Assembly (NCBI RefSeq): GCF_009758125.1
Contig: NZ_WRXO01000014.1
Span: 43,789 to 107,788, forward strand
Direction: 5' to 3'
Source: Chitinophaga oryziterrae
Lineage (GTDB): Bacteria > Bacteroidota > Bacteroidia > Chitinophagales > Chitinophagaceae
Length of the DNA stretch: 64,000 nucleotides
Shown here: positions 18,645-27,767 of the stretch, piece by piece
Numbering within the stretch: position 1 is the first letter of the stretch
How the letters are laid out: each line of letters opens with the position of its first letter
Notes under the pieces: model-generated
The model's database searches: none
Told to the model about the DNA's origin: nothing
The model's input: only the letters and a program-made list of their open reading frames with translations
Made by a program: the position numbers and the translations under genes

Positions 18645-21107
18645 ATGTTCAATGCAATAAAGTCTACCATTCTATTAATTTTCCTCTCCGCCTCAGCTTA
18701 TGCACAAACTAATATCACCGGTGTCGTAAAAGACATCAACAATAAACCGCTGGAAAAAGTAAGCATCACCATCACCGGTAAATCCCTGAACACAGTTACA
18801 GACGAAAAAGGGCATTTCAGCTTTACAAACCTGCCAGCAGGAAAATATACCTTACAATTCTCCAATACCGGTTTTGAAACCATCAAAAAAACAGTCACCA
18901 GTGGGAATAACGTAGACATCCTGCTACTCCCTTCCACAGAACAACTGCAAACAGTAGAGATCACCGGTAGAAAAGAGCTGGGATATAAAAATACCAACTC
19001 CTTCATCGGCAGTAAAACTGCTACCGCACTGAAAGACGTTCCGCAATCCATCTCCTATGTGACCAAAGAACTGATGCAGGACCAGGCTGCAGTAAGAATG
19101 GGAGATGTGGTTAAAAACATCAGCGGTGTAAACCAGTTCACCTTCTACGATGACCTCACCATCCGCGGCTTCCGCATCAACGGCGGTTCCACCACCCAAC
19201 TGATGAATGGGATGCGCACCTTTACCGGCTTCTGGAAACAACCCATGGTAAACTACCTGGAAAGAGTAGAAGTGATCAAAGGCCCTGCCTCTGCACTATT
19301 CGGCAACGCTTCTCCCGGTGGTACCGTAAACCGCGTTACCAAAAAACCACTGGACCAGAACAGGCAATCAGTAAGCATCACTGCCGGCAGCTTTCACACA
19401 GTACGTGCACTGGCAGATATCACCGGCCCACTCAATCATAAAAAAACGGTATTATACCGCTTAAACCTGGGTTACGAAGACGCTAAGTCATTCCGGACCC
19501 TGCAATTTGATAAAAACATCGTAATAGCGCCATCCCTCTCCTTCCTGCCAACAGACAGAACAAGGATAAACATAGACTTCGTATACAACCGGTCAAGAAG
19601 CAGATTGGACAGGGGACAATCCATCTTCAACGGACAAGATCTCTACTCTACTTCTATCTCTCAGTCCCTGAACGCTACCAACGATTACCTCAATGAAGCT
19701 ACCTACACCGCCATGGCTTCACTGACTCATCAGTTCAACAGCAAACTGGCATTCAATGTAGCCTACCTGCGCACCGGATACGATCAGAACTTATTAGAAC
19801 ACCGCAGCTCTAACTCTTACGCGCCGGATTCTGCGGGGAAGGTCATCAACAACCTTGTAGCGCGACAAGTATTCAGACGTGAATTAAACCAGCATAGCGA
19901 CAACGCTTCTGCTTATTTCACCTACGATGCCAAAACCGGTAAAATAGGACACAAACTATTACTTGGCTACGACTACTCACAAACCGTAGTCCCTCCCGGC
20001 TCTTATCAGTTGACAGCTAACAATTACCTGCTGAAAAACGGGGGCACTGCGGCATACAATCCTGCCAAAGCAGCTAACTATGTGTTCTACGATTACACCC
20101 TGCCAAACGGACAAACGATCAGCATACCTAAACCAAACGTCTCTTCTTTCGACCTCACCAAAAAGGATAACAAAGAGGAAGATATGAGCCGGTATATTTA
20201 CAACACCACCAACTCAGCTACCAAACCAACCTACGCAAGCCTGGGCGGATTATATTTACAGGATCAGCTGAAACTGGGCAACTTACAGTTACTGGCAGGT
20301 CTGCGCTATGAAACCTATACAGACAGGGCCAATTACAAAACAGATACCGTTAAAAAGGTAAGACAACATGCGCTCTTACCTCGTATCGGCCTGGTATACA
20401 GCCTCACTAAAAATATTAACCTCTACGGTATCTATACAAAAGGCTACAATCCACAGGACGCGGCGACACAATCAAACCCGCTCTCCGGCGGACCATTTGA
20501 TCCGTTACAAAGTAACCTCATTGAAGGTGGCCTTAAAACAGAATGGTTCAATGGCCGTTTAACTGCCAACGCTTCCGTATACCGTATCACTCAAAAGAAC
20601 AGCTTATACAGCGCGGATAATACAGAACAACCGGACCTGATGGTGCAAATCGGACAGGAAACCGCAAAAGGAGTGGAATTCGACGTAGCCGGACAAATCA
20701 CCGATAACTGGAACGTAATTATGTCCTACGCCTACAACGACGCTACCATCACGCAATCCGGTAAAACAGATGCAGACCTGGTAGGCGTACAGAAACCAAA
20801 TGCCCCTAAACATCAGGGGAATATCTGGACAAAATACACCATCGCTAACGGCGTTGTAAAAGGATTAGGTGCAGGTATAGGGAGCAACTTCGTTACAGAA
20901 AGAAATGTTTCTCTCAATAAAGTACAGCAGCTTCCGGGATATACATTACTGAATGCCGCACTTTATTACAAATGGAACAAAGTACGTATACAGTTAAATT
21001 TAAATAACATTACTGACAAAATATACTGGGTGGGGGGATATGATTATCTTCGCCTTTTTCCCGGCGCACCGAGGAACTGGCAGACTACCCTTACTTATAC
21101 TTTTTAA
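18645..21107 (+). CDS. TonB-dependent siderophore-type receptor
   Basis: An 820-residue outer-membrane receptor. A signal peptide (about residues 1-20, ending AYAQ) leads to a carboxypeptidase-regulatory-like domain (about 22-105). The plug domain follows (ALKDVPQSISYVTKELMQDQ, VIKGPASALFGNASPGG), then a 22-strand barrel ending in NWQTTLTYTF. The plug motifs are those of siderophore receptors such as the ferrichrome group. The start of the PepSY membrane gene overlaps its last base, which fits a ferric-siderophore uptake and reduction pair. The actual ligand is unknown. Confidence 0.92.
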   Translation: MFNAIKSTILLIFLSASAYAQTNITGVVKDINNKPLEKVSITITGKSLNTVTDEKGHFSFTNLPAGKYTLQFSNTGFETIKKTVTSGNNVDILLLPSTEQLQTVEITGRKELGYKNTNSFIGSKTATALKDVPQSISYVTKELMQDQAAVRMGDVVKNISGVNQFTFYDDLTIRGFRINGGSTTQLMNGMRTFTGFWKQPMVNYLERVEVIKGPASALFGNASPGGTVNRVTKKPLDQNRQSVSITAGSFHTVRALADITGPLNHKKTVLYRLNLGYEDAKSFRTLQFDKNIVIAPSLSFLPTDRTRINIDFVYNRSRSRLDRGQSIFNGQDLYSTSISQSLNATNDYLNEATYTAMASLTHQFNSKLAFNVAYLRTGYDQNLLEHRSSNSYAPDSAGKVINNLVARQVFRRELNQHSDNASAYFTYDAKTGKIGHKLLLGYDYSQTVVPPGSYQLTANNYLLKNGGTAAYNPAKAANYVFYDYTLPNGQTISIPKPNVSSFDLTKKDNKEEDMSRYIYNTTNSATKPTYASLGGLYLQDQLKLGNLQLLAGLRYETYTDRANYKTDTVKKVRQHALLPRIGLVYSLTKNINLYGIYTKGYNPQDAATQSNPLSGGPFDPLQSNLIEGGLKTEWFNGRLTANASVYRITQKNSLYSADNTEQPDLMVQIGQETAKGVEFDVAGQITDNWNVIMSYAYNDATITQSGKTDADLVGVQKPNAPKHQGNIWTKYTIANGVVKGLGAGIGSNFVTERNVSLNKVQQLPGYTLLNAALYYKWNKVRIQLNLNNITDKIYWVGGYDYLRLFPGAPRNWQTTLTYTF

Positions 21108-22252
21108 TGATGAAGAAGATTATCGGATGGTTACATCTATGGCTGGGCATCAGCTCAGGATTAATAGTATTGATCGTGGCTTTGAGTGGCAGTCTGCTGG
21201 TATTTGAAGACGAGCTGGAACATCTCTTCCAGCCTTCTTTTTATTATGTACAGGTACCTCCCCAGGCCGAAAGAATATCTACAGATATCCTGGCAGACAA
21301 AGTACAGCAAGCTTACCCCGGCTTCAAATCAAACTACATAATTGTAGAGCCTGAGGCCAACCGTACCGTGCTCTTCTCCCAAAGAAAAGGAAAAGCTGGT
21401 AAAGGTAATGGTAAGGTAATGCTGATAGCCGTTAATCCTTATACCGGACAAATTATAAAAGCCGTAGATGAAAAAGGCCGCTTCTTTGCAGTAGTACTCC
21501 GTTTACATCGCTACCTGTGTATGGGCGATACCGGTAAGATCATCACCGGTATCTCCTGCAGCATATTTACAATTCTCATCATTACCGGACTCATTCTCTG
21601 GTGGCCTAAAAGGAACAACCGCAAACAACGCTTCCGCGTAAAATGGAATGCTTCTTTTAAACGCCTCAACTGGGACCTTCACGCCATCTTCGGGTTTTAT
21701 ATCAATATCTTCCTGCTGATGATTTCCTTAACAGGACTGGCATGGAGCTATAAATGGGTGAACAATCTTCTTTTCTACGCGCTGGATGGAAACATAAAAT
21801 CCACCAAAATGAAAGCGCCCGAAAGCCTGCCTGTAAAAGACACGCACATCGCTTACCTGGATAAAATACTGAGTACCACCAATGAGAAATTAACTCATCC
21901 CGGTACCATCATGATCCGCTTTGGAGAGAATGACAGCCTTGCTGTAACGGTGTCAAAAGTCAATACCACTGCCTCTGTCAGCAACGTAGTAGACTTCATG
22001 TATTTCCAGAAAGGAACAGGAGAACTGGTGCAGGAACGTCCTTATGCAAAAGAAAGTAAAGGGATGAAAGCAAGAAGATTATTCTTCCCTATACATACAG
22101 GAAGTATCTACGGATGGCCTACAAAAATACTTGCATTGATCTGCGCCTGGGTAGCCGCCTCATTACCAATCACAGGGTTGATGATATGGCTGGGCAGGAA
22201 GAAAAAGCCATCACTGAAAAAACATGTGAACGCCCGCGTACAATATCAATAA
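21107..22252 (+). CDS. PepSY-associated membrane protein (putative ferric reductase-like)
   Basis: A 381-residue inner-membrane protein with an N-terminal helix (WLHLWLGISSGLIVLIVALSG) and further helices near residues 150-170, 198-222 and 342-362. Conserved histidines (HLWLG, LHRYL, DLHAIFGF, HTGSIYGWPT) may bind haem. Family members usually pair with siderophore TonB receptors and are thought to help reduce or release iron in the periplasm. It overlaps the receptor gene by one base. Its 3' end overlaps the convergent TauE/SafE gene by 42 bases. Confidence 0.88.
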   Translation: MMKKIIGWLHLWLGISSGLIVLIVALSGSLLVFEDELEHLFQPSFYYVQVPPQAERISTDILADKVQQAYPGFKSNYIIVEPEANRTVLFSQRKGKAGKGNGKVMLIAVNPYTGQIIKAVDEKGRFFAVVLRLHRYLCMGDTGKIITGISCSIFTILIITGLILWWPKRNNRKQRFRVKWNASFKRLNWDLHAIFGFYINIFLLMISLTGLAWSYKWVNNLLFYALDGNIKSTKMKAPESLPVKDTHIAYLDKILSTTNEKLTHPGTIMIRFGENDSLAVTVSKVNTTASVSNVVDFMYFQKGTGELVQERPYAKESKGMKARRLFFPIHTGSIYGWPTKILALICAWVAASLPITGLMIWLGRKKKPSLKKHVNARVQYQ

Positions 22253-22951
22253 AGCGGTAGCCCCTTCTACTATACGGGGCTTCAGGACAGCTGCGGATAA
22301 TCTCGCACCTATCTGACCGCCGGCAATAACCGATAACAGCAAAGGACCAGCGAAATGCCAATCAAGCGCCAACTGGTTTTTTGCTGCCTGGCCTAATAAT
22401 CCACTGATAGAATTTACAAGAATAAAAAAGCTGCATAACCCGGCAATATTCTTCGCTGTATCAAATCTCCCCAAACGTAAAATAGGCGACAAATAAATCC
22501 CGCCACCTATCCCCGTCATACCGGAAAGGAATCCGATAAAAGCACCGATAATACCATATTTCAGATTCCCCTTTTTATGTTCATCCGGCACATAACTCTT
22601 CTCCATGAACAAACGGTAACACATCAGCAGCGCAGCTACTGTGAGTGCAATCCCCAACAATAAAAAAAACGTCTTTTGTTTTAAAGGAAGATACCCGCCG
22701 ATAAATGCCATGGGTATACTTGCCAGACTTATCTGCCAGGCCTTTTTCATGGGCAGATGTCCTGCACGGTAAAAATGATATACCCCGCCGGCTACAACTA
22801 CAATATTGCAAAGCAATGCGGTAGATTTCATCAGATGAAAATCCACATTCGCCAATGCCATTAAAGCAAGATAACTGGAACCTCCGCCAAATCCGGCAGA
22901 TGCATATAACAACGCGATGATGAAAAATAAAATGCAGAGTTCTACAGACAT
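22211..22951 (-). CDS. TauE/SafE family sulfite/anion permease
   Basis: A 246-residue membrane protein with about eight helices and the family glycine-rich motifs AGFGGGSSYLALMAL and GFLSGMTGIGGGIYLSPIL. Members export sulfite, sulfoacetate or other small anions, but the substrate here is unknown. The gene starts two bases after the stop of the MoeB-rhodanese gene, so the two probably share a transcript and a link to sulfur handling is plausible. Its 3' end overlaps the convergent PepSY gene by 42 bases. Confidence 0.9.
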   Translation of the reverse strand: MSVELCILFFIIALLYASAGFGGGSSYLALMALANVDFHLMKSTALLCNIVVVAGGVYHFYRAGHLPMKKAWQISLASIPMAFIGGYLPLKQKTFFLLLGIALTVAALLMCYRLFMEKSYVPDEHKKGNLKYGIIGAFIGFLSGMTGIGGGIYLSPILRLGRFDTAKNIAGLCSFFILVNSISGLLGQAAKNQLALDWHFAGPLLLSVIAGGQIGARLSAAVLKPRIVEGATALLILYAGVHMFFQ

Positions 22952-22952
22952 G

Positions 22953-24035
22953 TTAATACATATTCATTTCAGGATCTATCTCATTCGCCCACGCATGAAT
23001 CCCTCCTTCCACATTATACACAGGAGCAAAGCCACCGGCAAACAACTGGTTTGCTACCATCCGGCTTCTCATTCCATGATGACAAAGTAATACTAACGGT
23101 TTTTCTTTATCAAATTGTGCAGCTACCTGTCCTACCATCTGCATCGGGATATGCATTGCCTGCGGCAGGTGACAGATCTCCCATTCATCCGCTTCCCGTA
23201 CATCTATCAACTGAATATCACGGACTTCTTCCAGCCACTGCTGCAACTGTTTCACAGACAGACTTTTCACGCCGCCTGTATCACAAGGCTGTTCATAATC
23301 CGCCTGCAGACTTTTAATATCATGGTTACCGGCAACCGCTTTCACCTGGAATACATGATGCGTATTATATAACGTATCGATCGTCAGCAACTGATCTTTC
23401 AGCATCTCTCCGATACCACAGATGATCTTCATCGTTTCATTTGCCTGGTAACTGCCTATGATCCCCGGCAGAATACCCAACACGCCGATATCGCTGCAAT
23501 TCAGCATAGCACCCGCTTCCGGCTGCTCCGGAAACAAACAGCGATAGGTGGCGCTGCCTTTATAATTGAATACACTCACCTGTCCTTCATACTTATGAAT
23601 AGCCCCGTATACAAAAGGCTTTTGCAACATCACGCAGGCATCATTCACCAGGTAACGTGTACCAAAGTTATCCGAGCAATCAACCACCACATCATAAGCT
23701 TTAATAATAGCCAGTGCATTATCAGGTGTCAGCCAGGTATCATGAGGTACAAAAGAGATCTCAGGATTTAATTGTTGCAGGCGTTTAATCGCCATCTGCA
23801 ATTTAGGCTTCCCGGTATCCTCCGTATTATAGATCACCTGCCGTTGCAGGTTGGTAATTGAGATCGTATCATGTTCCACTATGCCCAGCGTCCCTACTCC
23901 CATAGCGGTAAGGTATTGCAACACAGGAACACCCAATCCTCCTGCACCTATTACCAAAACTTTTGCATTATGCAGCAGTTGTTGTTTCTCCGGGCCAAAG
24001 CCCTCCAGTTTTAATTGTCTGTCGTATCGTTGCAT
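22953..24035 (-). CDS. moeB: HesA/MoeB/ThiF adenylyltransferase with C-terminal rhodanese domain
   Basis: A 360-residue E1-like enzyme. The N-terminal domain (about 1-250) has the ATP loop VIGAGGLGVPVL and DCSDNF. The C-terminal rhodanese domain (about 260-355) has the active loop LCHHGMRSR. It should adenylate MoaD (and perhaps ThiS) and pass sulfur from the rhodanese cysteine, as MOCS3 does. The usual zinc site made of two CxxC pairs is not seen: CYRC reads TYRC and the second pair is absent. It sits between a TauE/SafE gene and an acetyltransferase gene, overlapping the latter by one base. Confidence 0.9.
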   Translation of the reverse strand: MQRYDRQLKLEGFGPEKQQLLHNAKVLVIGAGGLGVPVLQYLTAMGVGTLGIVEHDTISITNLQRQVIYNTEDTGKPKLQMAIKRLQQLNPEISFVPHDTWLTPDNALAIIKAYDVVVDCSDNFGTRYLVNDACVMLQKPFVYGAIHKYEGQVSVFNYKGSATYRCLFPEQPEAGAMLNCSDIGVLGILPGIIGSYQANETMKIICGIGEMLKDQLLTIDTLYNTHHVFQVKAVAGNHDIKSLQADYEQPCDTGGVKSLSVKQLQQWLEEVRDIQLIDVREADEWEICHLPQAMHIPMQMVGQVAAQFDKEKPLVLLCHHGMRSRMVANQLFAGGFAPVYNVEGGIHAWANEIDPEMNMY

Positions 24036-24580
24036 TATAAGTTCTTTATCCTTTTACACATCAGTATCGTATCTCCGTAAGTGCCATCTTTCTGACGCAC
24101 TCCCTGTGGCATCCTGCCATATTCCATGAACCCGAAGTTACGGTATAACTGGATAGCCCTTTCGTTATTGGAAAACACACTAAGATGAACAATCTCCATG
24201 TCCTTATGCTGCTCTGCCCAGCGTAACCCGGCAGTCACCAGCCTTCTCCCTATGCCCATATTCCAGTAGGGATGCAGCACGCCAATACCCAACTGGCCCA
24301 GGTGAGCCTGTTTCCACAGATCGGGCTGCTTAATGGTAATAGACCCTACCAGCAGACCAGCAGTGACCGCCACCAGCAGCAGGTCCTTCTTATCATTCCT
24401 GAAAGAATGAATAAAATCCTTTTCACTTTCCAGAGATAATTCGGACGCTTCCCGTAATGTGAACAACAGGAAATCCGTTTCATCTGTCAGTTGACGGAAA
24501 TAGGTAAGCATAGCCGGAGCATCTTCCATGGTTGCTTTGCGAATCTCCAATCCCTGTCCGTTAGGTAAAAAGTGGTGCAT
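24035..24580 (-). CDS. GNAT family N-acetyltransferase
   Basis: A 181-residue acetyltransferase with the acetyl-CoA loop region LGVLHPYWNMGIGRRLV and NERAIQLYRNFGFMEYG, typical of the RimI/PhnO-like group. The substrate cannot be predicted. Its stop overlaps the start of the MoeB-type gene (TAATG), so it is the first gene of a three-gene transcript with moeB and the TauE/SafE gene. Confidence 0.9.
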   Translation of the reverse strand: MHHFLPNGQGLEIRKATMEDAPAMLTYFRQLTDETDFLLFTLREASELSLESEKDFIHSFRNDKKDLLLVAVTAGLLVGSITIKQPDLWKQAHLGQLGIGVLHPYWNMGIGRRLVTAGLRWAEQHKDMEIVHLSVFSNNERAIQLYRNFGFMEYGRMPQGVRQKDGTYGDTILMCKRIKNL

Positions 24581-24745
24581 ACGGTAAAGTTAATTACAAA
24601 AATGGAGGGTTCAAGTTTCAGCGTTGTCTGATCTGTGTTTTTTGTTAACGCCCTGAAAACCTTGCCAATATCGTGTTACTTATTAAACTTTCCTTGTTTC
24701 TCCCTGTCCAAGTAACCATTCGCCACCTTTAAATGAAGGAACACC

Positions 24746-25186
24746 ATGAGGTATGTCTTATCTCTTTGCCTTGCCTGCTTTTTGAGCATTCCCTTTACCT
24801 GGCATAACGACATGCAGGAAGCCTCACAGATTGCCAAAAAAGAAAACAAATATATCCTCCTTAATTTTTCCGGTTCTGACTGGTGTGGTCCCTGTATACG
24901 TATGCACCAGGAAATATTCAGCAGTGAAGTGTTTCAGACGATGGCCCAATCCAGGCTGGTGATGGTGAACGCCGACTTCCCCCGTAATAAAAAAAATCAG
25001 TTGCCTGCCCTTCAGCAAAAAAAGAATGATGCGATGGCAGATCTCTATAATCCAAAAGGACTGTTTCCCCTCACCCTTCTGCTGAATGCAGACGGGAAAG
25101 TCATTAAGCAATGGGAAGGCTTGCCTAAAACAACACCGGAAGCATTCAGTAACGAAATAGAAAATACGATCAGCACACATCCTTAA
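24746..25186 (+). CDS. Exported thioredoxin-fold protein
   Basis: A 146-residue protein with a signal peptide (about residues 1-18) and a thioredoxin fold carrying the redox motif SGSDWCGPCIRMHQEIF. The spacing and the following acidic/aromatic pattern match the thioredoxin-like/DUF255-type family of Bacteroidota. It is the first gene of a module with ApbE, DUF4266 and DUF3570 genes, where it may keep the cysteines of the DUF4266 lipoprotein reduced. That role is inference. Confidence 0.88.
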   Translation: MRYVLSLCLACFLSIPFTWHNDMQEASQIAKKENKYILLNFSGSDWCGPCIRMHQEIFSSEVFQTMAQSRLVMVNADFPRNKKNQLPALQQKKNDAMADLYNPKGLFPLTLLLNADGKVIKQWEGLPKTTPEAFSNEIENTISTHP

Positions 25187-25197
25187 AACTTATTCCA

Positions 25198-26142
25198 GTG
25201 ATGAAAAGAACAGTGCCTGCCTGTTTCAAAAGAAGCCTGAAATTGATGGGAAACAATTTTGAGCTGACTGTTCTTGCAGATAATGAGGAGTGGGCGATGG
25301 AACGAATAGAAGAAGGCGTGCAGGAAATCCGGCGTATCGAGCGACTGCTGACTACCTTCAACGAAGAAAGCGAAACAAACAAAATCAATGCACATGCGGG
25401 TCTTCATCCCGTACCTGTGAGTCAGGAAATTTATCAGCTCATAGAACGCTCTATGCGTTTATCAGATATTACCCAGGGTGCATTTGATATTACATATGGT
25501 TCAATCGATAAGCGACTATGGAATTTCGATGCCAGTATGAAAACATTACCGGATAAAAAGACAGCCAAAAGAATGGTGCGGCTGATCAACTACCGCAATA
25601 TCATACTGGATAAAGAAGCTGGTACCGTTTTTCTGAAAGAGAAGGGAATGCGTATTGGCTTTGGCGGCATTGGCAAAGGATATGCAGCCGATATGGCCAA
25701 AAAAATAATGCAGCAAAAGGCAGTTACCAGCGGAGTTGTGAATGCTTCCGGAGACCTGGCTGCCTGGGGATATCAACCAGACGGGAGCCCCTGGACCGTG
25801 GGCCTGGCCAATCCTAATATGCCCCACCAGGTATGTTCTTACATGGCCGTAACCGATATGGCTGTGGCGACTTCCGGTAATTATGAAAAATTTGTGTGGA
25901 TAGATGGGAAGAAGTATTCCCATACAATAGATCCTCATACGGGACTACCCGTATCAGGTATTAAAAGTGTGACCATCCTGGCTCCCTATGCAGAGCTGGC
26001 AGATGCCCTGGCTACTCCTGTGATGGTAATGGGGATTTCAGCAGGCCTTACGCTAATCAATCAACTTCATCATATAGAAGCCGTTATCATTGATGACAAC
26101 GACAAGGTATATCTATCCCGTAACATTCATTTAAATCAGTGA
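25198..26142 (+). CDS. apbE: FAD:protein FMN transferase ApbE
   Basis: A 314-residue flavin transferase that attaches FMN covalently to threonine or serine of target proteins. Visible motifs are TQGAFDITYGS, FGGIGKGYAADMA and ATSGNYEKF followed by YSHTIDPHTGLPVSG. No clear signal peptide is seen, so it may act in the cytoplasm, or a poor signal near the N-terminus may be used. It lies 11 bases after the thioredoxin gene and four bases before the DUF4266 gene. No target flavoprotein with an evident flavinylation motif is encoded next to it. Confidence 0.93.
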   Translation: MMKRTVPACFKRSLKLMGNNFELTVLADNEEWAMERIEEGVQEIRRIERLLTTFNEESETNKINAHAGLHPVPVSQEIYQLIERSMRLSDITQGAFDITYGSIDKRLWNFDASMKTLPDKKTAKRMVRLINYRNIILDKEAGTVFLKEKGMRIGFGGIGKGYAADMAKKIMQQKAVTSGVVNASGDLAAWGYQPDGSPWTVGLANPNMPHQVCSYMAVTDMAVATSGNYEKFVWIDGKKYSHTIDPHTGLPVSGIKSVTILAPYAELADALATPVMVMGISAGLTLINQLHHIEAVIIDDNDKVYLSRNIHLNQ

Positions 26143-26146
26143 TCAA

Positions 26147-26371
26147 ATGAAAAAATCCGTCTTTATCAGCATGGCCGCCATTCCGCTTGCCTGTATGCTG
26201 ATGCAATCCTGCGTACCTGTGAAGGCATATCAGAAAAGCCGTATCAATGATGCAGAAATGACCCTCTCCAACAGGGCATCAGAAAAAGAAGAGCTGAATG
26301 CTCAATCCTACCGGGAGGCATCATCCGGGGCCAATGGTGGTAAAACCGGCGGTGGATGCGGTTGTAACTAA
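26147..26371 (+). CDS. DUF4266 small lipoprotein with cysteine-rich tail
   Basis: A 74-residue lipoprotein: the signal ends in the lipobox MQSC (Cys22). The conserved mature start VKAYQKSRINDAEMTL follows, and a glycine-rich tail ends in GGGCGCN. It belongs to DUF4266. It lies between ApbE and the DUF3570 outer-membrane gene, and this arrangement recurs in Bacteroidota. The paired terminal cysteines could bind a metal or a redox partner, but function is not established. Confidence 0.9.
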   Translation: MKKSVFISMAAIPLACMLMQSCVPVKAYQKSRINDAEMTLSNRASEKEELNAQSYREASSGANGGKTGGGCGCN

Positions 26372-26399
26372 TTTATGTCAACACTGAAATGAGACTGAT

Positions 26400-27689
26400 A
26401 TGCGGAAAATCTGTTTAACGGTAATTGGGTTATATGCAATGTTCCTGCATGCATTTTCCCAATCTACTGCCCCGGCTTCAGAGACGGGCTATCAGGCTAA
26501 ACGCCTGAAACTGGAAGAAGTAAACCTTGTCAGCAGCTACTATTCACAGAACGGGGACCATTCAGCGGTTACCGGTGGTATAGGAACTGAAAAAGTGACT
26601 GATATATCGAACGGCATTTCATTAAAATGGGTAGGCTGGGGTATTCATGGACGAAAACAAACACTGGGCCTTGGCTTTGGTTTCGATCATCATACATCTG
26701 CGTCTTCAGCGTACGTAAACAAAACAGGCGCTTCCAAAACCGGAGGCTCCCGTATCTATCCATCTCTGAACTGGACAGTAGAAAACGAGGCGAAAGGCCG
26801 TACTTTCGGTATTGGGGCTTACTATTCCTCAGAATACAACTACCACTCCCATGGCCTGGATATACTCTTTGCGCAGAAGACACATAACAACGGGGAGTTC
26901 AGCGCCAAATTGACGGCGTATTTCGACCAGGTGAAAATGATCTATCCATCAGAACTGGTCCCTGCCTCAGACAGCGTCACCACCACTACCACCACAGGAG
27001 GTACTACTATCATCACATCGGCCAGTGGTCAGCAGACAGTGGTAAATTCGGATGGAACAACAACTACTACAACAACCAGCCATTATACCATTCCATCTGA
27101 TCCGCGCACAACATTGACAGAATCCTTCTCGTTTTCACAAGTCATCAATCCGCGTATGCAGGCAAGTGTAACGGTAGACCTGGTAGAACAATCCGGATAC
27201 CTTGGCCTGCCTTTTCACCGGGTATACTTTACAGACGGGACCGACAAAGTAGAGAATCTGCCATCAAACCGCTTTAAGCTTCCCCTGGGACTAAGACTTA
27301 ATTATTTCCTGGGAGACCGTATCATCCTCAAAGCTTATTACAGGTATTATATGGATAGCTGGGACGTACAATCTCATACCGCTGGTATTGAAATGCCGGT
27401 GAAGATCTCCCCCTTCTTTTCACTGTCTCCGTTTTACCGGTATTATACACAAACCGCGGCAAAATATTTTGCGCCATACTCGGCCCACCTGTTGACGGAT
27501 ACTTATTATACAAGCAATTACGCCTATGCAGCGTTAAACAGTCAGTCTATGGGATTGGGCCTGAGACTTGCACCACCGGGAGGGATATTACATTCCAGAC
27601 TTGGGGTGCTGGAACTACGGTATGCCCACTATACGCAGACGACAAACCTCACAGCTAACATGGTTACCCTGAGTATGACGTTCAAATAA
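26400..27689 (+). CDS. DUF3570 outer-membrane beta-barrel protein
   Basis: A 429-residue protein with a signal peptide (about 1-20, ending HAFSQ) and many amphipathic strands. It ends in the aromatic TLSMTFK typical of outer-membrane barrels. It belongs to DUF3570. A threonine-rich, repetitive segment (about residues 193-230, DNA near 26975-27090) interrupts the barrel and is probably a surface or periplasmic loop. It is the last gene of the thioredoxin-ApbE-DUF4266 module and is followed by a strong terminator. Confidence 0.9.
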   Translation: MRKICLTVIGLYAMFLHAFSQSTAPASETGYQAKRLKLEEVNLVSSYYSQNGDHSAVTGGIGTEKVTDISNGISLKWVGWGIHGRKQTLGLGFGFDHHTSASSAYVNKTGASKTGGSRIYPSLNWTVENEAKGRTFGIGAYYSSEYNYHSHGLDILFAQKTHNNGEFSAKLTAYFDQVKMIYPSELVPASDSVTTTTTTGGTTIITSASGQQTVVNSDGTTTTTTTSHYTIPSDPRTTLTESFSFSQVINPRMQASVTVDLVEQSGYLGLPFHRVYFTDGTDKVENLPSNRFKLPLGLRLNYFLGDRIILKAYYRYYMDSWDVQSHTAGIEMPVKISPFFSLSPFYRYYTQTAAKYFAPYSAHLLTDTYYTSNYAYAALNSQSMGLGLRLAPPGGILHSRLGVLELRYAHYTQTTNLTANMVTLSMTFK

Positions 27690-27696
27690 CCATATT

Positions 27697-27752
27697 AAAA
27701 AAGGCTCCGTTAAAAGCCCCTGGTAAAGGGAACTTCTAACGGAGCCTTTTTT
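27697..27752. terminator. Bidirectional terminator between DUF3570 gene and serS
   Basis: AAAAAAGGCTCCGTTA at 27697-27712 is perfectly complementary to 27737-27752, giving T tracts in both directions. It separates the convergent DUF3570 and serS genes. Confidence 0.9.
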
Positions 27753-27767
27753 AATAATATAAAACGC

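Noticed and set aside
23051..23372. Plus-strand frames inside the MoeB gene
   Set aside because: They are shadows of the well-supported minus-strand gene with no recognisable protein sequence.
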